In this document: positions 25,007-33,351 of the stretch, one piece after another
Layout of the letters: the number at the start of each line of letters is the position of its first letter
How positions within the stretch are numbered: position 1 is the stretch's first letter
Translations under genes and position numbers: made by a program
NCBI GenBank assembly: GCA_029946125.1
Contig: JAQSDX010000001.1
Location: 91,945 to 155,944, forward strand
From: Candidatus Methylobacter titanis
GTDB lineage: Bacteria > Pseudomonadota > Gammaproteobacteria > Methylococcales > Methylomonadaceae
DNA length: 64,000 bases
Direction of reading: 5' to 3'
Notes under the pieces: model-generated
The model's input: the letters and a program-made list of their open reading frames with translations, nothing else
The model's database searches: none
Told to the model about the DNA's origin: nothing

Positions 25007-25672
25007 TATAAATCCATTAAATTGATGGGTAGTGTTTCAGGGTCGGAAGGTGAAAAGCCCCGAAGCACATTGTTAATGATGGATGTCTAGTGATGCCATA
25101 TATCTTAAGTGTTAATTCGTTCATTCAGCACCACTAGAGCCTCTTATGTATGTGTCTTTTCTTTTCCATATAAATCAATTACTTCAATCGTAATGTTGTC
25201 ATTCGGTGCGGTGACTAGAAAATCCTCAATTGTTTTCATAATGACATGATCGATAAATTTGGCTTTACTCGCAGTAATGCTGCTGTTTGCCTTAATGGTA
25301 TTGCGACCAAGAACACCAGGATTCCGGAAGGAATATCATGTTTAGATGACGGTAGTGGTATTGAGCGTATTTGTGTATCGCGTTAATAATCCTTTAGTTC
25401 TAAAGCGGGCGTACATTGATGCCACGGGTTATTCTTGAAGGGATAGTGAGTCTTTGGCAGGCAACCATTAAAGACCATCATCCTAGCCCCTTAAGCTTTC
25501 AATAACCTTTCACAATTTTTCGAGTACGTCATGTTGACGCAACGGCTCATTCTAGCTACAGATTTTTTGTTGTTGAAAAGAGAATAAGTAACGTGCTGTT
25601 TTTTTACTAGGAATCACAATAAAGCCGAACAACGAATTTTGGATTGTTGTAGATTTGCAAATTATTTGATGA
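25007..25672. other. Long gap with decayed coding sequence and repeats
   Basis: Between the flippase gene and the PHO boxes there is no intact gene. It holds a SulP-like fragment (25144-25335, separate entry) and otherwise AT-rich sequence with several stops in every frame. This looks like an eroded locus. Confidence 0.5.
25144..25335 (-). pseudogene. Fragment resembling a SulP anion transporter C-terminus
   Basis: An open segment of about 60 codons on the minus strand, without a start codon, bounded by stops. It contains NSSITASKAKFIDHVIMKTI, continuing EDFLVTAPNDNITIEVIDLYG. The pattern A-x-KAKFIDHxxxxxIEDF...NIxIEV resembles the end of STAS-like domains in SulP sulfate/bicarbonate permeases. 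The rest of the transporter is absent on both sides, so this is a gene remnant. The family assignment rests on one short stretch and is tentative. Confidence 0.4.
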
Positions 25673-25681
25673 TTTGTTGCT

Positions 25682-25737
25682 CTGTAACCAAACTGTAACA
25701 AATCTGTCATTAAGCTGTCATGTAATTTTCTTATTCT
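25682..25737 (+). promoter_or_regulatory. Tandem PHO boxes and -10 of the porin gene
   Basis: Four 7-bp half-sites with an exact 11-bp spacing: CTGTAAC (25682), CTGTAAC (25693), CTGTCAT (25704), CTGTCAT (25715). This is the architecture bound by PhoB dimers. TATTCT at 25732-25737 sits 11 bp after the last half-site, as expected for a PhoB-activated -10. It predicts induction under phosphate limitation. Confidence 0.88.
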
Positions 25738-25772
25738 TGCCCCGACCTTTTCGACAACAACCAGAGCAAAAA

Positions 25773-27260
25773 ATGAAAATATCTAAACTTACATTGGCAA
25801 TTGCTACCGTTTTAGGTGCGAGCGTCACATCCGGCGCTTTTGCCATGGATCTTTATGTAGATACCAAAACCAAGCAAATTTTTGCAGAACCGGGCCGTGG
25901 ACGGGAACTGATGGGTGCTTTCGAGAAGGTTCAAGATGCTCCTGCGAAAATAGCTGAGAAATTAGATGAAGCGGAAATTAAAGCTATTCGCGAAGATTTG
26001 GCATTAAAAGATAATGCGATTAAAGCATTACAAGAGCACAAAGAAGAATCTACGGGGCCCGATTCGGTTAATGTTAAGCTGGACAAGAAAGGCCTTAACT
26101 TTGAAACAAAGGATAAAAACTTCAAGTTTAAGCTGGGTGGCCGTATTCAGGCCGATGCGAATTACAGCAGCAATGATAACTTTGTTACCAGAGGTACAAA
26201 CAATCATGTTGAAGCCAATGACGGCACGGAATTTCGTCGCGGACGTATAGACTTTACCGGTACTTTCTTTAAAGACTGGAACTTTAAAACCCAGGCGGAC
26301 TTCGCTGATAACGGCGTCGCGATGAAGGATTTATTTATACAATACACTGGCTTAGGTTTCATGAGCGCTACTGTTGGTCAACAGAAACAAAACTTCAGTC
26401 GTGAATTGCTCGAAAGCTCTAATGATTTGATGTTTACCGAGCGTTCCTTAATGAACGTATTAAACGCTCCGGTGGTTGATCGTGCGATCGGTCTGAATCT
26501 TCAAAGTGAAGCCAAAAAAGGCTATACCGCTGCGCTCGGTATTTATGGCGACACCATTACCGCCAATAAGCCAGCCGCACCTAACAAAGGTGACGAAGGC
26601 TGGGGTATTTCAGGACGCGCTACTTATGCGCCGATTGAAGAGAAAACTAAAGTTGTGCATTTAGGTGTCGCAGGTAATTACCGGGCACCAAACGCTGACG
26701 ATAAGGTTCTGGATAGCGGCTTACATTATGTATATGAAACCAATCATATGTCTAACCTTAACTTGATAGATACGAAAGTAACTGGTGTTAACAATATCAA
26801 AATGATGGGCTTAGAAGCTGCCGGACTTTATGGGCCTGTTTCAGTAGGAGCAGAATATACGCGCACTTGGCTTGATCGTAAAAATGGCGGCACTAATCTG
26901 GAATTAGATGGCTGGTATGCAGACGCTGCATGGACTATTACCGGTGAATCACGCCAGTACAAACAAGGTCGGTTTTATAAAGTTGATCCGGCGAAGAATT
27001 TCAGTTTTAAAAATGGCGGCTTGGGTGCATGGGAACTTGCGACCCGTTACTCTGATGTTGATTTAAACGATGGCGCTTTTCACGGCGGCAAAATATCAAA
27101 TGTCACTGTCGCTTTAAACTGGTACCTTAACAGCAATATCCGCTTGATGGCTGATTACACCCGAGCATTTAATATGACTCATCCTGCTGTTACTACCGCT
27201 ACAGGTGGTGATCCGGATAATAATGATACCTTTACTATACGTACACAATTGGCGTACTAA
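25773..27260 (+). CDS. Phosphate-selective porin (OprP/OprO family)
   Basis: Outer-membrane trimeric porin for phosphate or polyphosphate uptake. ATG 25773 is preferred over an upstream in-frame ATG inside the promoter because it begins the signal peptide MKISKLTLAIATVLG (cleavage after GAFA, residue 24). The mature N-terminus has a short coiled coil (about 45-75). A 16-strand barrel follows, opening with FKFKLGGRIQADANY and FRRGRIDFTGTFFKDWNFKTQADFAD, typical of OprP/O, and ending in FTIRTQLAY with the terminal aromatic. Expression should be PhoB-dependent from the boxes at 25682. A strong terminator follows. Confidence 0.93.
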   Translation: MKISKLTLAIATVLGASVTSGAFAMDLYVDTKTKQIFAEPGRGRELMGAFEKVQDAPAKIAEKLDEAEIKAIREDLALKDNAIKALQEHKEESTGPDSVNVKLDKKGLNFETKDKNFKFKLGGRIQADANYSSNDNFVTRGTNNHVEANDGTEFRRGRIDFTGTFFKDWNFKTQADFADNGVAMKDLFIQYTGLGFMSATVGQQKQNFSRELLESSNDLMFTERSLMNVLNAPVVDRAIGLNLQSEAKKGYTAALGIYGDTITANKPAAPNKGDEGWGISGRATYAPIEEKTKVVHLGVAGNYRAPNADDKVLDSGLHYVYETNHMSNLNLIDTKVTGVNNIKMMGLEAAGLYGPVSVGAEYTRTWLDRKNGGTNLELDGWYADAAWTITGESRQYKQGRFYKVDPAKNFSFKNGGLGAWELATRYSDVDLNDGAFHGGKISNVTVALNWYLNSNIRLMADYTRAFNMTHPAVTTATGGDPDNNDTFTIRTQLAY

Positions 27261-27291
27261 ATAGATCAGGGCTTAGTTAGTTAGATAAAAA

Positions 27292-27322
27292 GCCGCGCTG
27301 GATTTCCAGTGCGGCTTTTTTT
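27292..27322 (+). terminator. Rho-independent terminator after the phosphate porin
   Basis: The GCCGC-G-CTGG / CCAG-T-GCGGC stem with an ATTT loop is followed by seven T (27316-27322) and preceded by AAAAA, 30 bp after the porin stop. It would largely insulate the downstream gene. Confidence 0.9.
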
Positions 27323-27382
27323 ATGGTCAATATTTCATATATGATGAGCGGTTTAAAAATCTGTCACCAAACGAGGTTAGCG

Positions 27383-28906
27383 TTGAAAGTTAGTCACATC
27401 ATTAAATTTTTACCTGTTTTATGGCTGGCGGGATGCACATTGGCTCCTGTTAACTCCACTAGCCATTGGACTATAGAGCCGGTCAGCGACTATGATTCCG
27501 GGTATAAAAAAGGCACAGAAATCGTCAGTGTGCAGCAATCCACGTTGCGGGCGGTACTCAGTAACTTCGAAAGTGGCGAAGTGGATGTACTGGATGTCAG
27601 TCAACCTGGGCGCTTGCACAGAAAAGCCCGTTTCAATCTTAAACTCAGCCAGGGCGAAGAACTAACTTCGGTTGCCTTTCATCCTTCTCTGGATCTGTTT
27701 GCAGCGGTTGTCGATGCCGGTAACCGTCCCGGCAGGCTGGAGATTCGTTCGGCAACGACAGGGCTGTTGGTGGATCGTATCGTCATCGGCTTTGGGTCGG
27801 ATGCGGTGGTTTTTTCCGAAAACGGCAAGCTTGCGATGATCGCCAATGAAGGCGAGGATTTTCTGTTTGAGCCGTCAAGCAAACAATTTTTCACTCCGGA
27901 AGGCAGTGTTTCAATCGTGCATTTGAGTCAATCCGGGCATATTGTGAGCCACAAAAACCTGGAGCTGGCTAACATGACCAATCAGGAGGGTTTTGTCATC
28001 ACCGAAGGCGGGCGGTTCCTGGAAAGGGAAATCGACTGGAATGGCGATGGCATCATTAGCAAGAACATGGATTTCGATGGTAATGGCGTTATTGAAAAGA
28101 AAAAGGTCGTCTTGGGTTATTTTGAAGGACACGATGTGTTCGGTACCGAAACCAAGGGCGAAAAGAAAATATTCATTCCGATAAAAAACCGTTCGCCAGC
28201 TTTATTAGAGCCGGAATATATTGCGATTACCCCTGATTCAAGTAAAGCCTATGTAACCTTGCAGGAAAATAATGCGGTGGCGGTGGTCGATTTAGTCAAC
28301 GAGCAGGTTATCAGCTATTACGGCCTGGGCGTGACTGAACATAAAACCGATGCCCGCTATGACGGTTGGGTGAATTTTGATGAATCGATGGCGGGCTTGC
28401 GTGAACCCGATGGAATTACCACGGTGGGCAATGGCCGTTATTTTGTCACCGCCGATGAAGGCGATAGCGATTCGGATATTTCTATGCCAATTGACGGCCA
28501 GCCGACCGGCGGCGGTCGTTCGGTCAGTGTTTTCGATGCGGCGACAGGAGTCTTGTTAGGCGATACCGGCAACCAGCTTGATGAGTTTGCCTTCGCTAAT
28601 AAAGTTTACCCGGAGCTTCGCAGCAACAAAAAAGGCTCGGAACCGGAAATGCTGGTTGCTTTCGATCTGGACGGCATACCGTATGTTGCCGTTGGCATGG
28701 AAAGAGCCGGTGCGGTTGAATTGATTTCCTTGGCTGATCCTGTTCATCCTAAAGTCGTCGCTTTGGGCAAGATTAGCGGCGATGAAGACAAGTCGCCTGA
28801 AGGCATCGCCCATTTTGTCGTGGATGGCGAGCATTATCTGCTGACGGCCAATGAAATGAACGGAACGGTTGAGTGTTTTAAAATCGTTCGGCAAGGCGCT
28901 GATTAG
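27383..28906 (+). CDS. Choice-of-anchor I-type beta-propeller lipoprotein
   Basis: About 507 residues. Lipobox LWLAGC places C18 as the lipidated residue when TTG 27383 is used (GAGG at 27373-27376). An upstream frame start at 27323 lies on the porin terminator and is unlikely. The mature part is a beta-propeller of the choice-of-anchor I/alkaline-phosphatase-associated type: DAVVFSENGKLAMIANEGE, EPEYIAITPDSSKAYVTLQ, LREPDGITTVGNGRYFVTADEGDSDSD and EGIAHFVVDGEHYLLTANEMNG. A D-W-N-G-D-G calcium-like loop occurs near 215. The substrate is unknown. Its position after a PhoB-regulated porin suggests, but does not show, a phosphate link. Confidence 0.75.
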   Translation: MKVSHIIKFLPVLWLAGCTLAPVNSTSHWTIEPVSDYDSGYKKGTEIVSVQQSTLRAVLSNFESGEVDVLDVSQPGRLHRKARFNLKLSQGEELTSVAFHPSLDLFAAVVDAGNRPGRLEIRSATTGLLVDRIVIGFGSDAVVFSENGKLAMIANEGEDFLFEPSSKQFFTPEGSVSIVHLSQSGHIVSHKNLELANMTNQEGFVITEGGRFLEREIDWNGDGIISKNMDFDGNGVIEKKKVVLGYFEGHDVFGTETKGEKKIFIPIKNRSPALLEPEYIAITPDSSKAYVTLQENNAVAVVDLVNEQVISYYGLGVTEHKTDARYDGWVNFDESMAGLREPDGITTVGNGRYFVTADEGDSDSDISMPIDGQPTGGGRSVSVFDAATGVLLGDTGNQLDEFAFANKVYPELRSNKKGSEPEMLVAFDLDGIPYVAVGMERAGAVELISLADPVHPKVVALGKISGDEDKSPEGIAHFVVDGEHYLLTANEMNGTVECFKIVRQGAD

Positions 28907-28968
28907 GGGCATACTAAAAAAGTACGTGGGCCGCGCTTTTCTGTCCACCAAATTGATGATGAGTAAAC

Positions 28969-28991
28969 GGTGGGCAAAAAAACTGCCCACC
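28969..28991. repeat. Perfect palindrome between the propeller gene and cbpM
   Basis: GGTGGGCA and TGCCCACC pair perfectly around AAAAAAC. It lies between convergent genes and has no adjacent T-run on either strand; it could be a weak bidirectional terminator or a repeat. Confidence 0.45.
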
Positions 28992-29020
28992 CTATGCCTT
29001 TGTCTACAAATCCAATATTC

Positions 29021-29338
29021 TTAGTCATGCCCCATTATGTTTAACTGGGCGCGCAGGTTTTCAAGCTCTTCGATCAAGTCCAGCGCCAGTGCAATACCGG
29101 CCAGATTAACGCCCAGATCATGCTGTAACCTTAGCGCCGAACGTACCCGCACCAGGCTGGCCCCTGAAAAACGCCATAAATGTATCTCATCTCCTTGCGG
29201 CTCGATAATGCTTTCTTCAACCAGGCTGATAACCCATTCTGCATGCACGCCGCAAGCCTGGCACAATTGTTCCAACGTCAGACTGTCATCTTCAATGACG
29301 GTTCCGGTATGTACTGGCAATAAGTCATGTGAATTCAT
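29021..29338 (-). CDS. cbpM: Chaperone modulator CbpM
   Basis: Small MerR-like helical protein that binds the J-domain of CbpA and inhibits its co-chaperone and DNA-binding activity. 105 residues with LTLEQLCQACGVHAEWVISLVEESIIEPQGD (near 21-51) and the helical end LGVNLAGIALALDLIEELENL. It lies 5 bp after cbpA on the same strand, the standard cbpAM arrangement. The context makes the call firm despite the short length. Confidence 0.92.
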   Translation of the reverse strand: MNSHDLLPVHTGTVIEDDSLTLEQLCQACGVHAEWVISLVEESIIEPQGDEIHLWRFSGASLVRVRSALRLQHDLGVNLAGIALALDLIEELENLRAQLNIMGHD

Positions 29339-29343
29339 TGGCG

Positions 29344-30291
29344 TTATACCCCCAGAGATAGACGCGGATTAAAATCAAGTTCTTGCTGCATTTTTTGGTA
29401 GATGACTTTGGCGTGCTCGGTGTTGGCAGGCGGCAGCGCGATTTGCAGCACTACAAAAAAATCGCCCGGTGTTTTGGCCGGTAGTCCACGACCTTTTAAG
29501 CGCAGTTTTGTGCCTTGCCGGGAATTGGGCGGGATTTTCAGGTCAATATTCCCTTCCGGTGTCGGTACTTTGATTTTAGCGCCTAAGGCCGCTTCCCAAG
29601 GCGTGACCGGCAGATCCAGATAAATGTCGGTTCCTGAAACCCGATACAGCGGGTGGCTGTTAAAGGCTATTTCAAGCAGCAGGTCACCGGCTTTACCGCC
29701 GCCTGAGCCTGGGTCGCCCTGACCTGACAGGCGTATGTGTTGTCCGGGTTTAATGCCTTTGGGGATTTTGATGTTCAGGCTACGGTGCTTGACCTGTATA
29801 TAGCCTTGCGCATCCATTCCCGGGGTGCTGAGGGAAATATTCCGTGTCGAGCCGTGAATGCTGTCTTCCAGATCGATATAAATTTTTGCATGACTGTCCT
29901 GCCCACGCTGATCGAAACCACGTTGCCCCTGAGCGGATGGGCGGAATCCGGCGCGACCGAATAATTGTTCAAAAAAATCGCTAAAGGTGCTGGCGTCGCC
30001 GCCGGTAAAGCCGCCGCCTTTGAATTCGAAGCCCTCATCCCAGTTTGGCGGCGGCCTGAATTCCTCGCCGGCTTTCCAGTTCGTGCCCAGTTTATCGTAA
30101 GCGGCTCTTTTTTGAGGATCTTTGAGTACTTCGTAAGCCTCGCCCAGTTCCTTGAATTTTGCCTCGGCATCCTTTTCCTTGCTGACATCGGGATGATACT
30201 TGCGCGCCAGTTTACGATAGGCACGCTTGACGTCGTCCTGAGTCGAGGTTCTGGATAGCCCCATGATCTTGTAGTAATCTTTATATTGCAT
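29344..30291 (-). CDS. cbpA: DnaJ-family co-chaperone CbpA
   Basis: DnaJ-like co-chaperone for DnaK, also a curved-DNA-binding protein in E. coli. 315 residues: N-terminal J-domain (1-70) with the HPD motif in RKYHPDVSKEKDAEAK, a G/F-rich linker (about 75-130), then the two C-terminal substrate-binding domains (about 130-300, IKIPKGIKPGQHIRLSGQGDPG). The zinc-finger domain of true DnaJ is absent, which identifies it as CbpA type. cbpM follows directly. Confidence 0.94.
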   Translation of the reverse strand: MQYKDYYKIMGLSRTSTQDDVKRAYRKLARKYHPDVSKEKDAEAKFKELGEAYEVLKDPQKRAAYDKLGTNWKAGEEFRPPPNWDEGFEFKGGGFTGGDASTFSDFFEQLFGRAGFRPSAQGQRGFDQRGQDSHAKIYIDLEDSIHGSTRNISLSTPGMDAQGYIQVKHRSLNIKIPKGIKPGQHIRLSGQGDPGSGGGKAGDLLLEIAFNSHPLYRVSGTDIYLDLPVTPWEAALGAKIKVPTPEGNIDLKIPPNSRQGTKLRLKGRGLPAKTPGDFFVVLQIALPPANTEHAKVIYQKMQQELDFNPRLSLGV

Positions 30292-30366
30292 GCTGCCCGT
30301 CCGATGACGTGAATTTGCCTGGAAAATTATATTTCTACATTACCTAAATCGCTTAATGGCAAGCTT

Positions 30367-30960
30367 TCAGCTTAGGCGACTGGCCCGATAGGCGCGCATT
30401 AAGGCGACAAATGCCAGAAAATCGTACAGGCCGTGAATCACTATGGGAATTAATAAATTCCTGTCGCCGCTATAATCCATCGCTAAGCTTAAATAAATCC
30501 CCACTAAAGCTGCCAGCACCGCATAAAGCGGGGTCACGGCATGAGCCAGTCCAAAAATAATATTGCTGCCGACTAGGCCGGCGGTCATTCCCCAGGACGA
30601 TTCTATCCAGGGCTGGATAACGCCGCGAAACAGCAGCTCTTCGGAAAGCCCTGCAATCGATGCCAGCATCAATAAATCAGCCCAGTGATAACGCTGCAAG
30701 CTGGGGCCTAAGGTTTCAAACAGCAGGTTTTTAATCTTGATTACCGAGTCTATCCGCATCTGCTCTAGGCTTAACAGCAATAAAAATAAAGGCATAGCCC
30801 CTATTACGCCGTAAGCGATGGCGGTTTCTGAAAAATGCAGGTAAGCGAAAGGGTTGATGTTGGCGAGCCAGCCTAACGCTATCGCAACCGGAATCAGCGT
30901 CGCTTCAAAAGAACAGGCCTTTTTAAAAAAATCGTCGGGGTTGAACGAAGATTTATCCAT
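30367..30960 (-). CDS. CPBP-family intramembrane glutamic protease
   Basis: Rce1/CAAX-type membrane protease homologue. 197 residues with five or six hydrophobic segments and the active-site motifs in order: LSEELLFRG (EExxxR, near 105), FGLAHAVTP (FxxxH-type, near 137) and HGLYDFLAF (HxxxD/N, near 178). Bacterial members act in bacteriocin self-immunity or membrane protein processing, but the substrate here is unknown. It is read toward cbpA with 75 bp between, and may share no operon. Confidence 0.85.
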   Translation of the reverse strand: MDKSSFNPDDFFKKACSFEATLIPVAIALGWLANINPFAYLHFSETAIAYGVIGAMPLFLLLLSLEQMRIDSVIKIKNLLFETLGPSLQRYHWADLLMLASIAGLSEELLFRGVIQPWIESSWGMTAGLVGSNIIFGLAHAVTPLYAVLAALVGIYLSLAMDYSGDRNLLIPIVIHGLYDFLAFVALMRAYRASRLS

Positions 30961-31054
30961 GGGTTTTATTGGTGCAGTCAGCGCAGTAAGAAAACCACAT
31001 TCTAATCAAAAATGGTTAAAATAGCCGTTTTGATTCATTACTGTGACTGACCCT

Positions 31055-31312
31055 ATGCTGTGTTTTATTTATAAAAGCCTGAAAAAAGAACATCTTTATC
31101 TGTATGTCGATAAAAAAGACGATTTTTCGAAGGTACCGGAAGCGCTGTTCAACAGCTTTGGCAAAATGGAATTTGTGATGGATTTGGCGTTGACGCCGGA
31201 ACGCAAACTGGCCAAGGAGGAAGCCGGAAAAGTGATTGACAGCCTGATGGCGAAAGGTTTTTTCGTGCAGCTGCCGCCGGTTCACATACCGATGCCGCTG
31301 AAGATTCAATAG
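31055..31312 (+). CDS. YcgL-domain protein
   Basis: 85-residue conserved gammaproteobacterial protein. It begins MLCFIYKSLKKEHLYLYV, matching YcgL N-termini, then KKDDFSKVPEALFNSFGKMEFVMDLAL, and ends FFVQLPPVHIP, the family's terminal motif. ATG 31055 is preferred to GTG 31043 because family members begin at this residue. The fold is a small alpha/beta domain with no known activity. It is located between divergent and convergent housekeeping genes; the assignment is by motif and length. Confidence 0.88.
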   Translation: MLCFIYKSLKKEHLYLYVDKKDDFSKVPEALFNSFGKMEFVMDLALTPERKLAKEEAGKVIDSLMAKGFFVQLPPVHIPMPLKIQ

Positions 31313-31372
31313 CTTGGGCTGATAAAGAGCGACTGCCAAAAGTAGGCGCTTTAAGCGAAGTCGCCCCTAAAT

Positions 31373-31939
31373 TTACGCTTTCGGCAAGGTAACCCCGGTC
31401 TGTCCCTGATACTTGCCGCCCCGGTCTTTGTAGGAGGTTTCGCACACTTCATCGCCGCCGAAAAACAGCATTTGCGCTACGCCTTCATTGGCATAGATTT
31501 TTGCGGGCAGCGTCGTGGTATTGGAAAACTCCAGCGTCACATGGCCTTCCCATTCGGGCTCTAAAGGCGTTACATTGACAATGATGCCGCATCTTGCATA
31601 AGTCGATTTTCCCAGACAAATTGTTAATACGTCGCGCGGAATACGGAAGTATTCGACCGTTCTGGCCAAGGCGAATGAGTTCGGCGGAATAATGCAGACA
31701 TCGGACTTAACATCGACAAAGCTGTTCGAGTCGAAATCTTTGGGGTCGACGATCGCGGAATTGATATTGGTGAAAATTTTGAATTCGTCTGAACACCGGA
31801 CATCATAGCCGTAACTAGAGGTGCCGTAGGAAATGACCCGGCCGCGTTCCGAATCCCTGACCTGGCCGCTTTCAAACGGCTCGATCATGCCCTGTTGTTC
31901 CGCCATGCGGCGTATCCATTTGTCCGATTTAATGCTCAT
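31373..31939 (-). CDS. dcd: dCTP deaminase
   Basis: Converts dCTP to dUTP, supplying precursor for dTMP. 188 residues, opening with [23 protein letters not shown], then [13 protein letters not shown] near 36, [34 protein letters not shown] (near 98-131) with the trimer-interface arginine, the catalytic-glutamate region [13 protein letters not shown] near 139, and [13 protein letters not shown]. It is downstream of apbC on the same strand, separated by a GGCGAAA-repeat palindrome, so the two are probably transcribed separately. Confidence 0.96.
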   Translation of the reverse strand: MSIKSDKWIRRMAEQQGMIEPFESGQVRDSERGRVISYGTSSYGYDVRCSDEFKIFTNINSAIVDPKDFDSNSFVDVKSDVCIIPPNSFALARTVEYFRIPRDVLTICLGKSTYARCGIIVNVTPLEPEWEGHVTLEFSNTTTLPAKIYANEGVAQMLFFGGDEVCETSYKDRGGKYQGQTGVTLPKA

Positions 31940-31991
31940 GCTGTACTAACGACCCAGTGTTAAAACGGTCAATTTTCACACAGAGATTCGA

Positions 31992-32065
31992 TAGGCACAA
32001 GGCGAAAGGCGAAAGACAACGGCCGCTGTGTTTTCCTTGTGCCTTGAACCCTTGCGCTTTGCGCC
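31992..32065. repeat. GGCGAAA-type palindromic intergenic repeat (dcd-apbC)
   Basis: AGGCACAAGGCGAAAGGCGAAAG on one side and CCTTGTGCCTTGAACCCTTGCGCTTTGCGCC on the other form an imperfect inverted repeat built of 7-bp GGCGAAA/GGCACAA units. The same unit type occurs at 42384 and 45087 and in pseudopilin leaders. Confidence 0.65.
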
Positions 32066-32071
32066 TGTTTT

Positions 32072-33163
32072 TCAGGTATTTTGCACCACGATAGTGGGGA
32101 ATTTGGTGGTGAAATCCTTGGCCTTTAACGCCAGTCTTGCTGCTGTTTTACGGGCGATTTGCCGGTAAATTTGCGCAGCTCGACCGTCCGGGTCGGCAAC
32201 GACAGTCGGTCTGCCGGAATCGGCAAATTGCCGGATACTTATGTCCAAAGGCAGGGAGCCCAGAAACTCGATCCGGTTGCGCTCTGCCATCGCCAGCCCG
32301 CCGCCTGCACCGAAAATGGCTTCTTCGTGACCGCAGTTGCTGCAAATATGCATGCTCATGTTTTCAACCAGACCCAACACCGGCACGTTGACTTTCTCGA
32401 ACATGCCTAAGCCACGCTGGGCGTCGATCAGCGCAATATCCTGCGGCGTGGTGACGATAATTGCGCCGCTGACCGGAATCTGTTGCGACAAGGTTAACTG
32501 AATATCGCCGGTACCCGGCGGTAAATCGACAATCAGATAATCCAGCTTGTCCCAGTTGGTGTCTTTAAGCAGCTGCTGCAAAGCGGTGGTGACCATCGGG
32601 CCACGCCAGATCATGGCTTGATCGGCTTCCACCAGATAGCCGATAGAAATGGTCTGTATGCCGTATGCAACCTTAGGCATCATGGTTTTCTTGTCTTTAC
32701 TTTCAGGATAACCTGAAAGACCGAGCATCATCGGGATGCTGGGTCCGTAAATGTCTGCGTCCAGAATGCCGACATTAGCGCCTTCTGCAGCCAGCGCCAG
32801 AGCCAGATTGACCGCCGTCGTCGATTTGCCGACGCCGCCTTTGCCGGAGGCCACCGCGATAATGTTTTTGACGTTGGGCAGCGGTTTTAATGCCTGTTGC
32901 ACGGCATGGGATACGATTTTTACGGTCACGTCAACATTGACATCGCCGATACCGACCAGGGTTTTCAGATGCTCTTCAACCTCGGCTTTAAGTTGGGCCA
33001 GGTAGCTTTTGGCAGGATAGCCCAGCTCCAGTTTTACGCTGACATTGTTGCCCTCTATGGTGATGGCTTTAACCGACTTTGCAGAAACCAGATCGGCTCC
33101 ATTGTGGGGGTCGATAAATGTTTGCAGTAGATCTTCTACAGCTGTTTTTTCGATGCTCGCCAT
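32072..33163 (-). CDS. apbC: Iron-sulfur cluster carrier ApbC/Mrp
   Basis: P-loop ATPase that carries and transfers [4Fe-4S] clusters. 363 residues: N-terminal MIP18/DUF59 domain (about 1-85), then a ParA-like domain with deviant Walker A ASGKGGVGKSTT at 105-116, GILDADIYGPSIPMMLG, DYLIVDLPPGTGD, and the cluster-binding C-x2-C in MHICSNCGHEE. It is divergent from metG over a 188-bp promoter region. Length and domain order are standard. Confidence 0.95.
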   Translation of the reverse strand: MASIEKTAVEDLLQTFIDPHNGADLVSAKSVKAITIEGNNVSVKLELGYPAKSYLAQLKAEVEEHLKTLVGIGDVNVDVTVKIVSHAVQQALKPLPNVKNIIAVASGKGGVGKSTTAVNLALALAAEGANVGILDADIYGPSIPMMLGLSGYPESKDKKTMMPKVAYGIQTISIGYLVEADQAMIWRGPMVTTALQQLLKDTNWDKLDYLIVDLPPGTGDIQLTLSQQIPVSGAIIVTTPQDIALIDAQRGLGMFEKVNVPVLGLVENMSMHICSNCGHEEAIFGAGGGLAMAERNRIEFLGSLPLDISIRQFADSGRPTVVADPDGRAAQIYRQIARKTAARLALKAKDFTTKFPTIVVQNT

Positions 33164-33351
33164 GCGGATGCTCCCTAAAGGTAAATAAAATACGCCTGGT
33201 TAATAACCAAGTATTAAACTCAAGATATAAATCATTTTACCGATTTCAACACACTATTGCACTTATTAGCGGCTTGATAATCACTGATTGCTTTTATTTT
33301 ATGCCATAATACAAAGCTATTTTTGCCTTCGAATTGTTTGCACTTTACACT

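Noticed and set aside
27323..27382. Upstream start for the beta-propeller lipoprotein
   Set aside because: It follows directly on the T-run of the porin terminator and would bury the lipobox 38 residues in; TTG 27383 has a ribosome site and gives a normal lipoprotein signal.
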